From assembly GCF_002115745.1 (NCBI RefSeq), contig NZ_JFKB01000007.1, forward strand, positions 186,001-250,000: a stretch of DNA of 64,000 nucleotides, given 5' to 3'. The stretch is from Thalassospira alkalitolerans. GTDB taxonomy: Bacteria; Pseudomonadota; Alphaproteobacteria; Rhodospirillales; Thalassospiraceae. The position numbers were made by a program, and so were the translations under genes. Below, piece by piece: positions 34,840-43,976 of this stretch. Position 1 is the stretch's first letter; each line of letters begins with the position of its first letter. The notes below the pieces were generated by a model. It was not told where the DNA came from and ran no database searches. It saw only the letters and a program-made list of their open reading frames with translations.

Positions 34840-35493
34840 ATGCCAATTTATATTGATACGGAAAAAATGTTGCTGCGTTGCGAAGGAAGGATATTTGATC
34901 CTTGGGGGCTTTGCTGGATAGATGATGCATCCGTGTCGGTCGATAAAGGTGCGGGTGATTTGCGCCCTGTATCGGCAGAAGACGCAATGCGCTGGTTGTT
35001 TGAGACGCAAAAGGTGCGTCAGGTTCCGGTGGCTGTGATCGGTGCAAAGGACGCCAGTGATCAGGAATGCTCCGATGCCGAAGCATTGGGGGCGGCACTT
35101 GCCAATGTTGGATATACATTGCTGACCGGTGGGCGCACAGGCGTCATGGAGGCCGCATCACGCGGGGCGTATCAGGCGGGGGGCTTGGTTCTGGGTCTGT
35201 TGCCGGGAGATGAATTTGACACTGCTAATTCATATGTAAGCGTACCGTTGGCGACTGGAATCGGGCCGACTCGTAATTCGGTGATCGCGCGTTCGGCGCG
35301 TGTTCTGGTCGCGGTCGGAGGGGGGTACGGCACCATTACCGAGATGGCTTATGGTCTGCATTACAATCGTCCGGTCTTTGCCCTGCCGAGTGCGCCTGAA
35401 GTTCCTGATATTGTGCGCTGCAAGGATGTTCCTGCTGTTATGGCCGGTATTGCCTGTGCCTTTCTTGGGGTTTTGGATCGGGATGATGCTTGA
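34840..35493 (+). CDS. SLOG/TIGR00725-type Rossmann protein
   Basis: A 217-residue protein. VAVIGAKDASDQECSDAEALGAALANVGYTLLTGGRTGVMEAASRGAYQAGG and VAVGGGYGTITEMAYGL are the nucleotide-binding motifs of the SLOG superfamily (TIGR00725, related to LOG phosphoribohydrolases, GGxGT..E). The roughly 65-residue N-terminal extension is unassigned. I chose ATG 34840 after AAAAGGA; a longer frame starts at 34816. It may hydrolyse a nucleotide or bind a nucleotide-derived ligand. It is cotranscribed or coregulated with the ABC operon 157 bp downstream, judging from shared operators. Confidence 0.75.
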   Translation: MPIYIDTEKMLLRCEGRIFDPWGLCWIDDASVSVDKGAGDLRPVSAEDAMRWLFETQKVRQVPVAVIGAKDASDQECSDAEALGAALANVGYTLLTGGRTGVMEAASRGAYQAGGLVLGLLPGDEFDTANSYVSVPLATGIGPTRNSVIARSARVLVAVGGGYGTITEMAYGLHYNRPVFALPSAPEVPDIVRCKDVPAVMAGIACAFLGVLDRDDA

Positions 35494-35524
35494 TCCTGAT
35501 TGTGTTATCTTAAATGTCATAAAA

Positions 35525-35559
35525 CTTACATTGGTGTAAATTCTTACACTCTGTAAATT
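35525..35559. promoter_or_regulatory. Tandem DeoR-type half-sites before the ABC operon
   Basis: CTTACA (35525), TGTAAATT (35535), CTTACA (35543) and TGTAAATT (35552) form two overlapping palindromes in 35 bp, about 92 bp before the permease gene. They match the element beside the DeoR gene. Confidence 0.55.
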
Positions 35560-35650
35560 GGCCCTCGCATGATGTTCGTCGGGCCGATCTTGTCGGACAG
35601 ATGTCTGTTATTTGCCGAACAAGACCGGATTTTCCCGAAGGACTGTTTGC

Positions 35651-36436
35651 ATGGGTTTGGTGACCTTTCTTTACACCCTCTATCTGATCGCACCGATCGC
35701 GCTTTTGCTGGTCGGTTCGTTTGGAACAAGCTGGACCAACAGTTTGCTGCCGACCGGGTTCACCCTGGATTGGTATCGCGAGGTGATTGGCGATGCGAGT
35801 TTCCGACGGGCATTCATGACCAGCCTCGAAGTGGTTGCGGCAACTTGCGTCGTCAATGTGGTGCTGGGGGTTCCCTTTGCCTATGCCGTTTTTTCGGCGG
35901 CAAATCGCGGTGTTCGGCTGGCAGCCAGAATATTTACGCTGCTGCCGGTTGCTGTGCCGGAACTGGTTTTGGGTTTCGGTTTTATCATCGTCTTCTCAAG
36001 CGACTATTTGCCCTGGTTGGGGACGACTTGGCTTCTGATTTGCGCCCATATAGTTCTGACGCTGCCCTATCTCGTCGCGACGCTTTTGGGCGATATGGAT
36101 CGGCTTGGCATTGCCGATATGGAAAAGGTCGCCGAAACGCTGGGGGCCGGTTTTTGGCAGCGGTTCCGTGACATCGTCTTGCCGTCGCTGCGCTATAGCC
36201 TTTTGTCGGGGCTGATGATGGTGACGGCGATTTCTATCGGTGAATTCCAGATATCGAACCTCGTGGCCGGTTTTCTGTCGCGTCCTTATCCCGTCGTGTT
36301 GTTGCAGGCCTTTTACGGGGCCACCGGCCTTGCCTGTGCGGCGACGGTTATCCTCATCATTCTTGCCCTGTTGGCGGCCTTTGGTGGTGCTGCCGGGGCG
36401 CATCTTGCACAGCTTCGCCAAAAGGTTCGCGCATGA
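35651..36436 (+). CDS. ABC transporter permease (PotC/PhnV type)
   Basis: A 261-residue permease with about six helices and an EAA loop MEKVAETLGAGFWQRFRDIVLPSLRYSLL. I start it at ATG 35651 (GAAGGA upstream); the TTG at 35612 is upstream in frame. It is the first gene of a permease-ATPase-binding protein-permease operon, and overlaps the ATPase start by ATGA. Confidence 0.88.
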   Translation: MGLVTFLYTLYLIAPIALLLVGSFGTSWTNSLLPTGFTLDWYREVIGDASFRRAFMTSLEVVAATCVVNVVLGVPFAYAVFSAANRGVRLAARIFTLLPVAVPELVLGFGFIIVFSSDYLPWLGTTWLLICAHIVLTLPYLVATLLGDMDRLGIADMEKVAETLGAGFWQRFRDIVLPSLRYSLLSGLMMVTAISIGEFQISNLVAGFLSRPYPVVLLQAFYGATGLACAATVILIILALLAAFGGAAGAHLAQLRQKVRA

Positions 36437-37503
36437 CCATTCGTTTTGACAATGTCACCTATCGTTATGCGACTGGCAAAGGCGGTTTGTCGGATATCAG
36501 CCTTGAGGTCGGCAAGGGCGAACTGCTTGTGGTGATCGGTCCGTCCGGTTCAGGAAAAAGCACGCTTTTGAAACTTTTGGCCGGGTTCATGGAGCCACAG
36601 GCTGGTCGGATACTGATTGCGGGGCAGGACATACGGGGGGTTTCCGCCCAGCATCGGGATCTTGGCATCGTATTTCAATCCTACGCCCTGTTTCCGCATA
36701 TGACGGTGCTTGAAAATATTGCCTATCCGTTGAAATTGCGTCGGGTTGGTCGCGATGAACGGATCGAACGGGCCCGAAATGCTTTGCGTGAGGTTGGTCT
36801 TGCCAATGCGGGGGATCGGTTGCCCGGGACTTTGTCCGGCGGGCAGCAGCAGCGCGTCGCGCTTGCGCGTGCGCTGGTTTACAAGCCAAAGGCGCTGCTG
36901 CTTGATGAACCGTTGTCGGCCCTTGACGCTGGCTTGCGTACCGATATGCGCGATTTGATCACCCATATTCAGCGTGCGGCCAATATCGCCACCATTCACG
37001 TTACCCATGATCAGGAAGAAGCCCTGTCGATGGCCGATAGGATCGCGATGATTCATGAAGGGCGGCTGCTGCAGCTTGCACCACCCCGCGAGCTTTATGA
37101 TGCACCTGTTGATACCACTGTCGCGGCTTTTGTCGGCAAGGCCAATCTTTGGCCAGGCAGGGTTGTGTCTCCGACGTTGGTCGCAACCGCATTTGGCAAC
37201 ATTGAGTGTGTTGCTTCTGCCTGGCAGATCGGTGCGGCGGTCACCCTTTTGATCCGGCCCGAGGCGGTTATGCCGATCACCGATGATGACGGGCAGGGGA
37301 AGGGGCCCCGGCAGGAAGACAAACAGCCCGGTCGTCCGATCAACAGGTTCAATGGCACGCTGACACAGGACCGTTTCTTGGGGGCGGTTCGGCGCTATGA
37401 CCTGGTGGTTGGCGATGGTGTGATCACGGGTGAAACAGGTTACCGAGGCATCATTTCCGGTGTCACGATCTCCCCGGACGATGTTCGGGTTCTTCCAGCA
37501 TAG
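36433..37503 (+). CDS. ABC transporter ATPase (PotA/FbpC/PhnT type)
   Basis: A 356-residue ATPase with GPSGSGKST, LSGGQQQR, LLLDEPLSALD and THDQEEA motifs intact, plus a TOBE-like C-terminal domain (residues about 240-355) that has a short low-complexity insert (DDDGQGKGPRQEDKQPGR). Length and motifs place it with the iron, polyamine and phosphonate importers. It is translationally coupled to the upstream permease. Confidence 0.9.
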   Translation: MTIRFDNVTYRYATGKGGLSDISLEVGKGELLVVIGPSGSGKSTLLKLLAGFMEPQAGRILIAGQDIRGVSAQHRDLGIVFQSYALFPHMTVLENIAYPLKLRRVGRDERIERARNALREVGLANAGDRLPGTLSGGQQQRVALARALVYKPKALLLDEPLSALDAGLRTDMRDLITHIQRAANIATIHVTHDQEEALSMADRIAMIHEGRLLQLAPPRELYDAPVDTTVAAFVGKANLWPGRVVSPTLVATAFGNIECVASAWQIGAAVTLLIRPEAVMPITDDDGQGKGPRQEDKQPGRPINRFNGTLTQDRFLGAVRRYDLVVGDGVITGETGYRGIISGVTISPDDVRVLPA

Positions 37504-37528
37504 ACCTTTCAGACAGCAGGAGACAGCA

Positions 37529-38599
37529 ATGGGATTCAAGATCAAGGCAGCGGTTGTCGCTGCACTTTCACTGGTTCCGGCCACCGCCAGCGCCTTTGAC
37601 GGTCCGGAACTGTATCAGGGTGAACAGGAGCTTTACGGAAAAGCCAGAGAAGAAGGCTTGGTCGTTTCGTTCGATACCGGCCCAACCTGGGCTAATTGGG
37701 CTGCGCAGTTCAAGAATTTCAAGTCTCGCTATCCGGGCGTTGAAATGGTTTATAACGATCTTGGATCGGCCGCGACGGTCGTTGCTTTGGACAAGGCCCG
37801 CAATCGTCCGCAGGCAGATACCGCATATTACTTTGCCGGTTCGGCACTTGATGCGGTGGAAAAGGATGTGGTTGCACCATTTCAGCCGGTTAATTTCAAC
37901 GAGCTGCCGGACGAGCTGCGTGAAAAGGATGGTAAATGGTTCGCCATTCACAAGCTTAATGTGGCCTTCTTGGTCAACAAGAAACTGGTCAAGGAAACAC
38001 CGGAAAGCTGGGCGGATATTTTGAAGCCGGAATATCATAATTCGATCGTGTATCTTGATCCGCGGTCGACCGGTCAGGGACAGGTTGTCGTGTTTGCCGC
38101 GGCCTTTGGCAATGGTGGCAGCATGGATGACATCGAGCCGGGCATCGATTTTCTTGGTCGTCTGCATAAAGCGGGTAATGTGCTGCGCACAGTTGGTGCG
38201 ACGCCTTATGCCCAGTTCCTCAAGGGTGAAATTCCGATCTGGATCGGTTACGAGAATGACGGTCTGAAAGCTAAATACAAGGACGGCATGGGGGACGACA
38301 TTGACGTTGTCATCCCAAAAGAAGCCTCTGCTGCGGCCCCCTATGCGATCAGCATGGTCAAGAATGCACCGAACCCGTCGGCGGCGAAACTCTGGCTGAA
38401 CTACATCATGACCGATGAAGGTCAGGCGACTTTTGCAGAGGGCTTTGTTCGTCCGTCGGTTCCGGGGGTGAAACTGTCGGCGGATGTGGCGGAGAAAATG
38501 CCTGATGCCCCTCAGATCCGGCCAATGGACATTGTCAAGGCAACCGCACTTAAAGCTGCAATCGATAGTGGCTGGTCCAAGGCTGTTCTCGGTAACTAA
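37529..38599 (+). CDS. ABC transporter substrate-binding protein (AfuA/PhnS-like)
   Basis: A 356-residue periplasmic binding protein with a signal peptide ending at ASAFDG (about residue 23). YGKAREEGLVVSFDTGPTWANWAAQFKNF and YHNSIVYLDPRSTGQGQVVVFAAAFGNGG fit the family 1/6 iron, thiamine and aminoethylphosphonate binding proteins. I chose ATG 37529, preceded by AGGAG, over the frame opening at 37430. Ligand candidates are ferric ion, a phosphonate or a polyamine; the DeoR and SLOG neighbours suggest a sugar- or nucleotide-linked compound. Confidence 0.87.
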   Translation: MGFKIKAAVVAALSLVPATASAFDGPELYQGEQELYGKAREEGLVVSFDTGPTWANWAAQFKNFKSRYPGVEMVYNDLGSAATVVALDKARNRPQADTAYYFAGSALDAVEKDVVAPFQPVNFNELPDELREKDGKWFAIHKLNVAFLVNKKLVKETPESWADILKPEYHNSIVYLDPRSTGQGQVVVFAAAFGNGGSMDDIEPGIDFLGRLHKAGNVLRTVGATPYAQFLKGEIPIWIGYENDGLKAKYKDGMGDDIDVVIPKEASAAAPYAISMVKNAPNPSAAKLWLNYIMTDEGQATFAEGFVRPSVPGVKLSADVAEKMPDAPQIRPMDIVKATALKAAIDSGWSKAVLGN

Positions 38600-38649
38600 G
38601 ACGCTGTTCAGAAACAGACTGAGATGCACACGACAAGGAGATTGAATAA

Positions 38650-39519
38650 ATGATGGGACGCCGCGCGCATATACTGCTCTGGCTTGCTTTACCGGCAACG
38701 GTATTTCTTGCGGTGTTCTTCATTTTGCCATTGATCTTTGTTGTTGGAGACTCTTTGTCGGATGGCGGCGCTGCCTTTGGCAGGGTCGCCGCCGACCCCA
38801 TCTTTTGGTCGGGGCTTCGGGGGAGTATGGCAATCGGGATTTCCGCACCGCTTTTTTCCCTGGTGATCGGGTATTTCGTATCGCTGCATATGGCACGGAA
38901 ATCTGAAAGATTTCGTGCCGCCATGATGTTTGTGATTTCCCTGCCTCTGACATTTTCGGGGCTTGTCATTGCCTATGGCTTTATCCTGACATTCGGCCGG
39001 GCCGGGTTTGTAACCACGCTTCTTGCCAAGCTTGGTGCCGATCCGGCAGTGATTGGCGGGTTTATTTTTTCGCCGCTTGGACTTGGTTTTGCTTATTCAT
39101 ATTATTTGATCCCGCGTGTGGTCATGATCTTGTTGCCGCCGCTGATCAATTTCGACCACAGCCAGATTTTGGCGGCCAAATCAATGGGGGCGTCGGGCTT
39201 TCGCGCACATTTTGATATCCTGTTGCCCCAGCTTGTCCCGGGATTTATTTCGGCATTCTGTCTGACATCGGCTGTTGCCTTTGGGGCCTATGGGACGGCG
39301 CTTGCGCTGGTCGGGACCCAGGTCAATATTCTGCCGTTGGTGCTGTATTCCAAGATTGCTGAAACCGGTAACGACCTTCCGGCGGCCTCGGCCATATCGG
39401 TGGTTCTGATGTCGATCTGCATTTTGGTCATTACGGTGGCTGAAACCGTCACTGCGCGTAAGGGATCGAGATCTGCCAAAGGCGGAAAATCGGTGCAATC
39501 AGCCATGGTGGCAGGCTGA
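38650..39519 (+). CDS. ABC transporter permease (PotB/PhnU type)
   Basis: A 289-residue permease with about six helices and an EAA loop ILAAKSMGASGFRAHFDILLPQLVPGFI. An AAGGAG lies upstream of the ATG. Having the second permease after the binding protein, not beside the first permease, is an uncommon order. Last gene of the operon. Confidence 0.88.
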   Translation: MMGRRAHILLWLALPATVFLAVFFILPLIFVVGDSLSDGGAAFGRVAADPIFWSGLRGSMAIGISAPLFSLVIGYFVSLHMARKSERFRAAMMFVISLPLTFSGLVIAYGFILTFGRAGFVTTLLAKLGADPAVIGGFIFSPLGLGFAYSYYLIPRVVMILLPPLINFDHSQILAAKSMGASGFRAHFDILLPQLVPGFISAFCLTSAVAFGAYGTALALVGTQVNILPLVLYSKIAETGNDLPAASAISVVLMSICILVITVAETVTARKGSRSAKGGKSVQSAMVAG

Positions 39520-39922
39520 TACACCGTAAATTCCAACGCAATCGCCGTTGTCTGATCGGACTGTTTTCTGGTGATGGAAACAGGTATGTATTTTAATCTT
39601 GACCAAATGATCAGGATTGGACATGCTGTATCTGTCAGAGAGAGGCATCTGTACGTGTAATCAACCGGGGATAACCCGATGCTTATAAAAACACGACAGA
39701 TCAAATACTGGGAAATAGTTCGGCCGCAAGCCGGACGGATACGCCAAGAATGTCATTGTTAGAAGACCCAGAGTTGGCCGGGCCCGCCCGTTCACATACG
39801 CCATAAATACATCCGGTCCCCATTGGGGTTTTCCGGGGCGAACTTGGTCATTTAGGATGTCATTCTTGTTTTGTCTCTCGCTGACGCCAGGAGAGGACGC
39901 CTTTTTGGCAGGGAGACAAAAC
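39520..39922. other. Intergenic region upstream of the pre operon
   Basis: About 400 bp with no convincing gene. It contains the RutR-like box at 39599-39614 and a lone TTGGTCA half-site at 39844-39850, 73 bp before preT. The preT promoter must lie here. Confidence 0.5.
39599..39614. promoter_or_regulatory. RutR-like box upstream of preT
   Basis: TTGACCAAATGATCAG differs from the published E. coli RutR consensus TTGACCAnnTGGTCAA at two positions. A rutR-like gene is encoded in the same region, with a closer match next to it. Confidence 0.55.
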
Positions 39923-41290
39923 ATGACTAACTTGCAGGCCAAGCAAGCTTCGAAATCAGGTGCAATGCCCGGTGGTGCTCACGCATCCGTAACCGGTGAT
40001 GTTGACAGCAATTTTTCCGATCTGCATCCGGCCTATTCCACCTTGCAGGCCATGGCCGAAAGCAATCGTTGTCTGTATTGCTATGACGCGCCATGCGTCA
40101 CCGCATGCCCGACATCCATTGATATCCCAAGTTTTATTCGCAAAATCAGCACCGGGAACCCGGATGGGGCGGCAAAAACTATTTTGTCGGCCAATATCAT
40201 GGGTGGGACATGTGCGCGTGCCTGCCCGACCGAGGTTTTGTGTGAACAGGCCTGTGTGCGGAATGTTTCCGAAGACGTCGCCGTTGAAATCGGCAGTTTG
40301 CAACGCTTTGCTGTCGATCATTTGATGGCGCGCGATGAATTGCCCCATCCGTTCAAACGTGCGGCTGCAACCGGCAAACAGATTGCCGTTGTCGGTGCCG
40401 GTCCGGCGGGGCTTTCATGTGCGCATCGCGCCGCAATGCTGGGCCATGACGTGACCGTGTTCGAAGCCAAGGCAAAGCCGGGCGGATTGAACGAATACGG
40501 ATTGGCGGCTTATAAAATGACCCATGATTTCGCCCAGCGAGAGGTTGAATTCCTGTTGGGGATTGGCGGCATTCGCATTGAATACGGCAAGGCATTGGGG
40601 CGTGACATTACCCTTGGGGCATTGCGCGATGGTTATGATGCCGTGTTTGTCGGTGTTGGCCTTGGATCAAGCAATAACCTTGGCCTTCCGGGCGAGGCAT
40701 TTGACGGTGTCGATGATGCGATTTCCTTTATCGAACAGTTGCGCCAGACCGAACCGAAATCGGACATGCCGGTTGGTCATAATGTGATCGTGATTGGTGG
40801 CGGCAATACCGCAATCGATGCCGCGGTTCAGGCCAAGCGCCTTGGCGCGGACGAAGTCACATTGGTCTATCGTCGCGGGGCTGAACATATGTCGGCGACC
40901 GAGTTTGAACAGGAATTGGCCAAGATCAACGGCGTTATCGTGCGTTATTGGGCCAAGCCGGTTGCGATCAAGGCCAATGGAAAGTTGATTGGCATGGAGT
41001 TCGAAAAAACCGAACTCCGCGATGGCAAACTTGTCGGGACCGGTGAAACCTTTGACATCCGTGCCGATCAGATCCTGAAAGCCATCGGGCAAAAAATCAA
41101 AACCGACGACCTTGCCGGCATGGAGATTTCCGGCGGCAAAATCGTCGTCGATGACAAATACCAGACAACCGCCCCTGGCATCTTTGCCGGTGGGGATTGC
41201 ATTAAAAGTGGTGAAGATTTGACTGTGCAATCGGTCGAAGACGGCAAACAGGCCGCGATTGCCATCGATGCATTCCTGAAATCCGCATAA
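39923..41290 (+). CDS. preT: NAD-dependent dihydropyrimidine dehydrogenase subunit PreT
   Basis: A 455-residue FAD/NAD(P)-binding iron-sulfur subunit that feeds electrons from NADH to PreA. Cysteine groups C50/C53/C58/C62 (CLYCYDAPCVTAC) and C97/C101/C107/C111 (GTCARACPTEVLCEQACV) bind two 4Fe-4S clusters. VVGAGPAGLSCAHRA is the FAD site and VIGGGNTAIDAAVQAKRLGA the NAD(P) site. GGDCIKSGEDLTVQSVEDGKQAA closes the family signature. I start at ATG 39923, preceded by GGGAG, over the frame opening at 39857. PreA follows 20 bp downstream. Confidence 0.93.
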   Translation: MTNLQAKQASKSGAMPGGAHASVTGDVDSNFSDLHPAYSTLQAMAESNRCLYCYDAPCVTACPTSIDIPSFIRKISTGNPDGAAKTILSANIMGGTCARACPTEVLCEQACVRNVSEDVAVEIGSLQRFAVDHLMARDELPHPFKRAAATGKQIAVVGAGPAGLSCAHRAAMLGHDVTVFEAKAKPGGLNEYGLAAYKMTHDFAQREVEFLLGIGGIRIEYGKALGRDITLGALRDGYDAVFVGVGLGSSNNLGLPGEAFDGVDDAISFIEQLRQTEPKSDMPVGHNVIVIGGGNTAIDAAVQAKRLGADEVTLVYRRGAEHMSATEFEQELAKINGVIVRYWAKPVAIKANGKLIGMEFEKTELRDGKLVGTGETFDIRADQILKAIGQKIKTDDLAGMEISGGKIVVDDKYQTTAPGIFAGGDCIKSGEDLTVQSVEDGKQAAIAIDAFLKSA

Positions 41291-41310
41291 GCCAGAAAGG
41301 GAGAGAGAAA

Positions 41311-42588
41311 ATGGCTGATCTAAGCTGTAAAATTGCCGGGATCGATTCACTGAACCCGTTCTGGCTGGCATCCGCACCGCCGACGGACAAAAAGTACAAC
41401 GTCGTTCGTGCGTTTGAGGCGGGATGGGGTGGTGTTGTTTGGAAAACGCTGGGGATTGATCCCCCCGTGGTCAATGTGTCATCGCGCTATGGCGCGCATC
41501 ACGACCAGAACCGTCGTTTGCTGGGCATTAATAATATCGAACTGATTTCCGACCGGCCGCTGGCGACCAACCTTCAGGAAATCCGCGAATGCCGTGTGGA
41601 ATATCCTGATCATGTCATCATCGGGTCGATGATGGCCCCGATTGAAGAACGCGCCTGGAAGGACCTTGCCCAGCAGATTGCCGAAAGCGGTGTGCACGGG
41701 ATTGAGCTTAACCTTGGTTGCCCGCATGGCATGTGCGAACGTGGCATGGGATCGGCGATTGGTCAGGTGCCTGAAATGGTTGAACAGGTCACGCGTTGGG
41801 TCAAGGACGCGGTTGATATTCCGGTCTTTACCAAATTAACGCCAAACATCACCAATATCTTGTGGTCGGCCGAGGCGGCGTTAAAGGGCGGAGCGGATGC
41901 TGTTTCGTTGATTAACACTGTTAACTCGATCATTTCTGTTGATCTTGACAGCATGGTTCCCGAGCCGGTGGTTGATGGCAAGGGTACGCATGGCGGGTAT
42001 TGCGGATCGGCGGTTAAGCCGATTGCGCTTAACATGGTTGCCGAAATTGCCCGCACACCGGAAACACGCGATCTGCAAATTTCCGGGATCGGTGGCATTA
42101 CCACCTGGAAAGATGCGGTGGAATTTATGGCGCTTGGATCGAATGCGGTTCAGGTTTGTACCGCGGCGATGATCTATGGTTTCCGCGTTGTTGATGACCT
42201 GATAGATGGCATGAGCCAATGGATGGATGACAAGGGTTACACCAGCGTCGAACAGTTCACGCGTGCGGCGGTGCCGCAGGTCGCGAACTGGAACGAGTTG
42301 AACATGAATTACGATACCAAGGCGGTGATCAACCCTGATAATTGTATTGAATGTGGTCGTTGCCATATTGCGTGCGAGGATACATCGCATCAGGCGATTG
42401 CAATGAATGTTAAGGAAGACGGCCATCGCGAATTCGTCGTCATTGACGAGGAATGCGTTGGGTGTAACCTTTGCTATCACATCTGCCCGGTTCCAGATTG
42501 CATCACCATGGAACCCGTCCCGACCGACAAACCCTATATGACATGGCCGGAACATCCACTGAACACGATGGAACAGGCTGCTGAATAA
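41311..42588 (+). CDS. preA: NAD-dependent dihydropyrimidine dehydrogenase subunit PreA
   Basis: A 425-residue catalytic subunit that reduces uracil and thymine to the 5,6-dihydro forms. The FMN TIM barrel (residues 1-310) shows ELNLGCPHGMCERGMGSAIGQ with the catalytic cysteine region, KLTPNI and VQVCTAAM. Two C-terminal 4Fe-4S motifs follow: CIECGRCHIAC and CVGCNLCYHICPVPDC. AGGGAGAG precedes the ATG. It is operonic with preT and the amidohydrolase gene. Confidence 0.95.
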   Translation: MADLSCKIAGIDSLNPFWLASAPPTDKKYNVVRAFEAGWGGVVWKTLGIDPPVVNVSSRYGAHHDQNRRLLGINNIELISDRPLATNLQEIRECRVEYPDHVIIGSMMAPIEERAWKDLAQQIAESGVHGIELNLGCPHGMCERGMGSAIGQVPEMVEQVTRWVKDAVDIPVFTKLTPNITNILWSAEAALKGGADAVSLINTVNSIISVDLDSMVPEPVVDGKGTHGGYCGSAVKPIALNMVAEIARTPETRDLQISGIGGITTWKDAVEFMALGSNAVQVCTAAMIYGFRVVDDLIDGMSQWMDDKGYTSVEQFTRAAVPQVANWNELNMNYDTKAVINPDNCIECGRCHIACEDTSHQAIAMNVKEDGHREFVVIDEECVGCNLCYHICPVPDCITMEPVPTDKPYMTWPEHPLNTMEQAAE

Positions 42589-42627
42589 TTTGTTATCTGC
42601 GCCACCCGCAATGAGAAGGAATGATTT

Positions 42628-43905
42628 ATGACTGTTCAACCAAATGTTCGTAACCTGTCGATCAATGGCGACCGGCTTTGGGATAGCCTGATGGAAATGG
42701 CCAAGATTGGTAAAACGGCCAAGGACGGTGTTTGCCGTCTGGCGCTGACCGATCTGGATCGTGAAAGCCGCGACCTTTTCATCAAATGGTGCAAGGCCGA
42801 AGGATGTTCGATCCGGATTGACAAGATGGGTAATATCTTTGCCCGTCGCGAAGGCAAAAACCCCGATTTGCCACCGATCGTGATGGGAAGCCATCTTGAT
42901 AGTCAGCCAACTGGCGGCAAATATGATGGTGTTTATGGCGTTTTATCCGGACTTGAAGTGATCCGTGCGCTGAACGAAGCCAAATACGAAACCGAAGCCC
43001 CGATCGAGGTCGTGAGCTGGACCAATGAAGAAGGGTCGCGCTTTGCCCCGGCGATGGTTGCATCGGGCGTCTTTGCCAAGGTTTTTGATCTTGATTACGG
43101 CCATTCACGTGCCGATGTCGATGGCAAAACCATGGGCGAGGAACTTAAGCGCATCGGATATTTGGGCGATGATGACCCCACCATCGATGCCCATCCGATG
43201 GGGGCTTATTTCGAGGCCCATATTGAACAGGGTCCGATCCTTGAAGATGAAGGCAAGGATATCGGGATTGTTACCGATGCACAGGGACAGCGCTGGTATG
43301 AAATCAATCTGACCGGGGTCGAAGCCCATGCCGGTCCGACACCGATGAAAACCCGCAAGGACGCATTGTTGGGGGCGGCCCGGATTATTGATCTGGTTAA
43401 CAAGATTGGTCTGGATCGGTCGCCGCTGGCCTGTGCCACGGTTGGCATGATGCAGATCCATCCAAATTCACGCAATGTGATCCCGGGGCATGTGTTTTTG
43501 ACGGTTGATTTCCGTCATCCTGTCGATGCGGTTCTGGTCGAAATGGATGCGGCACTTCGCAAAGGCGTTGCCGTGATCACCGATGATATCGGCCTGACGG
43601 CCGAAATTGATCAGATATTTTCTTACGCGCCGGTACCCTTTGATAAAACCTGTGTCGATGCGGTGCGGAGCGGGGTCGAAATTGGTGGGTATTCGGCACG
43701 CGAAATCGTGTCGGGTGCGGGGCATGACGCCTGTTATCTTGCGCAAGTCACCCCGACTGCAATGATCTTTATCCCGTGCGTTGATGGTATTAGCCACAAC
43801 GAGATCGAGGAAGTTCACAAGCACTGGTCAGATGCAGGCGGACAGGTTTTGCTGCATGCCGTTTTGGCCAAGGCCGATGAAACAGTGATGACGCAATCGG
43901 CCTAG
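42628..43905 (+). CDS. Zn-dependent M20-type amidohydrolase (beta-ureidopropionase / N-carbamoyl amino acid hydrolase)
   Basis: A 425-residue metallohydrolase of the AmaB/HyuC/UAZ family. MGSHLDSQPTGGKYDGVYGVLSG has the first zinc ligands, WTNEEGSRFAPAM the bridging glutamates, and GVEAHAGPTPMKTRKDAL the dimerisation-domain motif. GHDACYLAQVTPTAMIFIPCVDGISHNE closes the zinc site. It would hydrolyse N-carbamoyl-beta-alanine, the third step of reductive pyrimidine breakdown, following preTA after 39 bp. A second, unrelated enzyme with the same expected activity is encoded at 47494. Confidence 0.85.
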   Translation: MTVQPNVRNLSINGDRLWDSLMEMAKIGKTAKDGVCRLALTDLDRESRDLFIKWCKAEGCSIRIDKMGNIFARREGKNPDLPPIVMGSHLDSQPTGGKYDGVYGVLSGLEVIRALNEAKYETEAPIEVVSWTNEEGSRFAPAMVASGVFAKVFDLDYGHSRADVDGKTMGEELKRIGYLGDDDPTIDAHPMGAYFEAHIEQGPILEDEGKDIGIVTDAQGQRWYEINLTGVEAHAGPTPMKTRKDALLGAARIIDLVNKIGLDRSPLACATVGMMQIHPNSRNVIPGHVFLTVDFRHPVDAVLVEMDAALRKGVAVITDDIGLTAEIDQIFSYAPVPFDKTCVDAVRSGVEIGGYSAREIVSGAGHDACYLAQVTPTAMIFIPCVDGISHNEIEEVHKHWSDAGGQVLLHAVLAKADETVMTQSA

Positions 43906-43940
43906 GCGGATTGCGATCACCTATCCCATACTCCAGACTG

Positions 43941-43967
43941 GACCGGCCTTTGTGCCGGTCTTTTTTT
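43941..43967 (+). terminator. Rho-independent terminator after the pre operon
   Basis: GACCGGC (43941-43947) and GCCGGTC (43954-43960) form a 7-bp GC-rich stem with a 6-base loop, followed by seven T residues. Confidence 0.92.
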
Positions 43968-43976
43968 GCGATAGGT

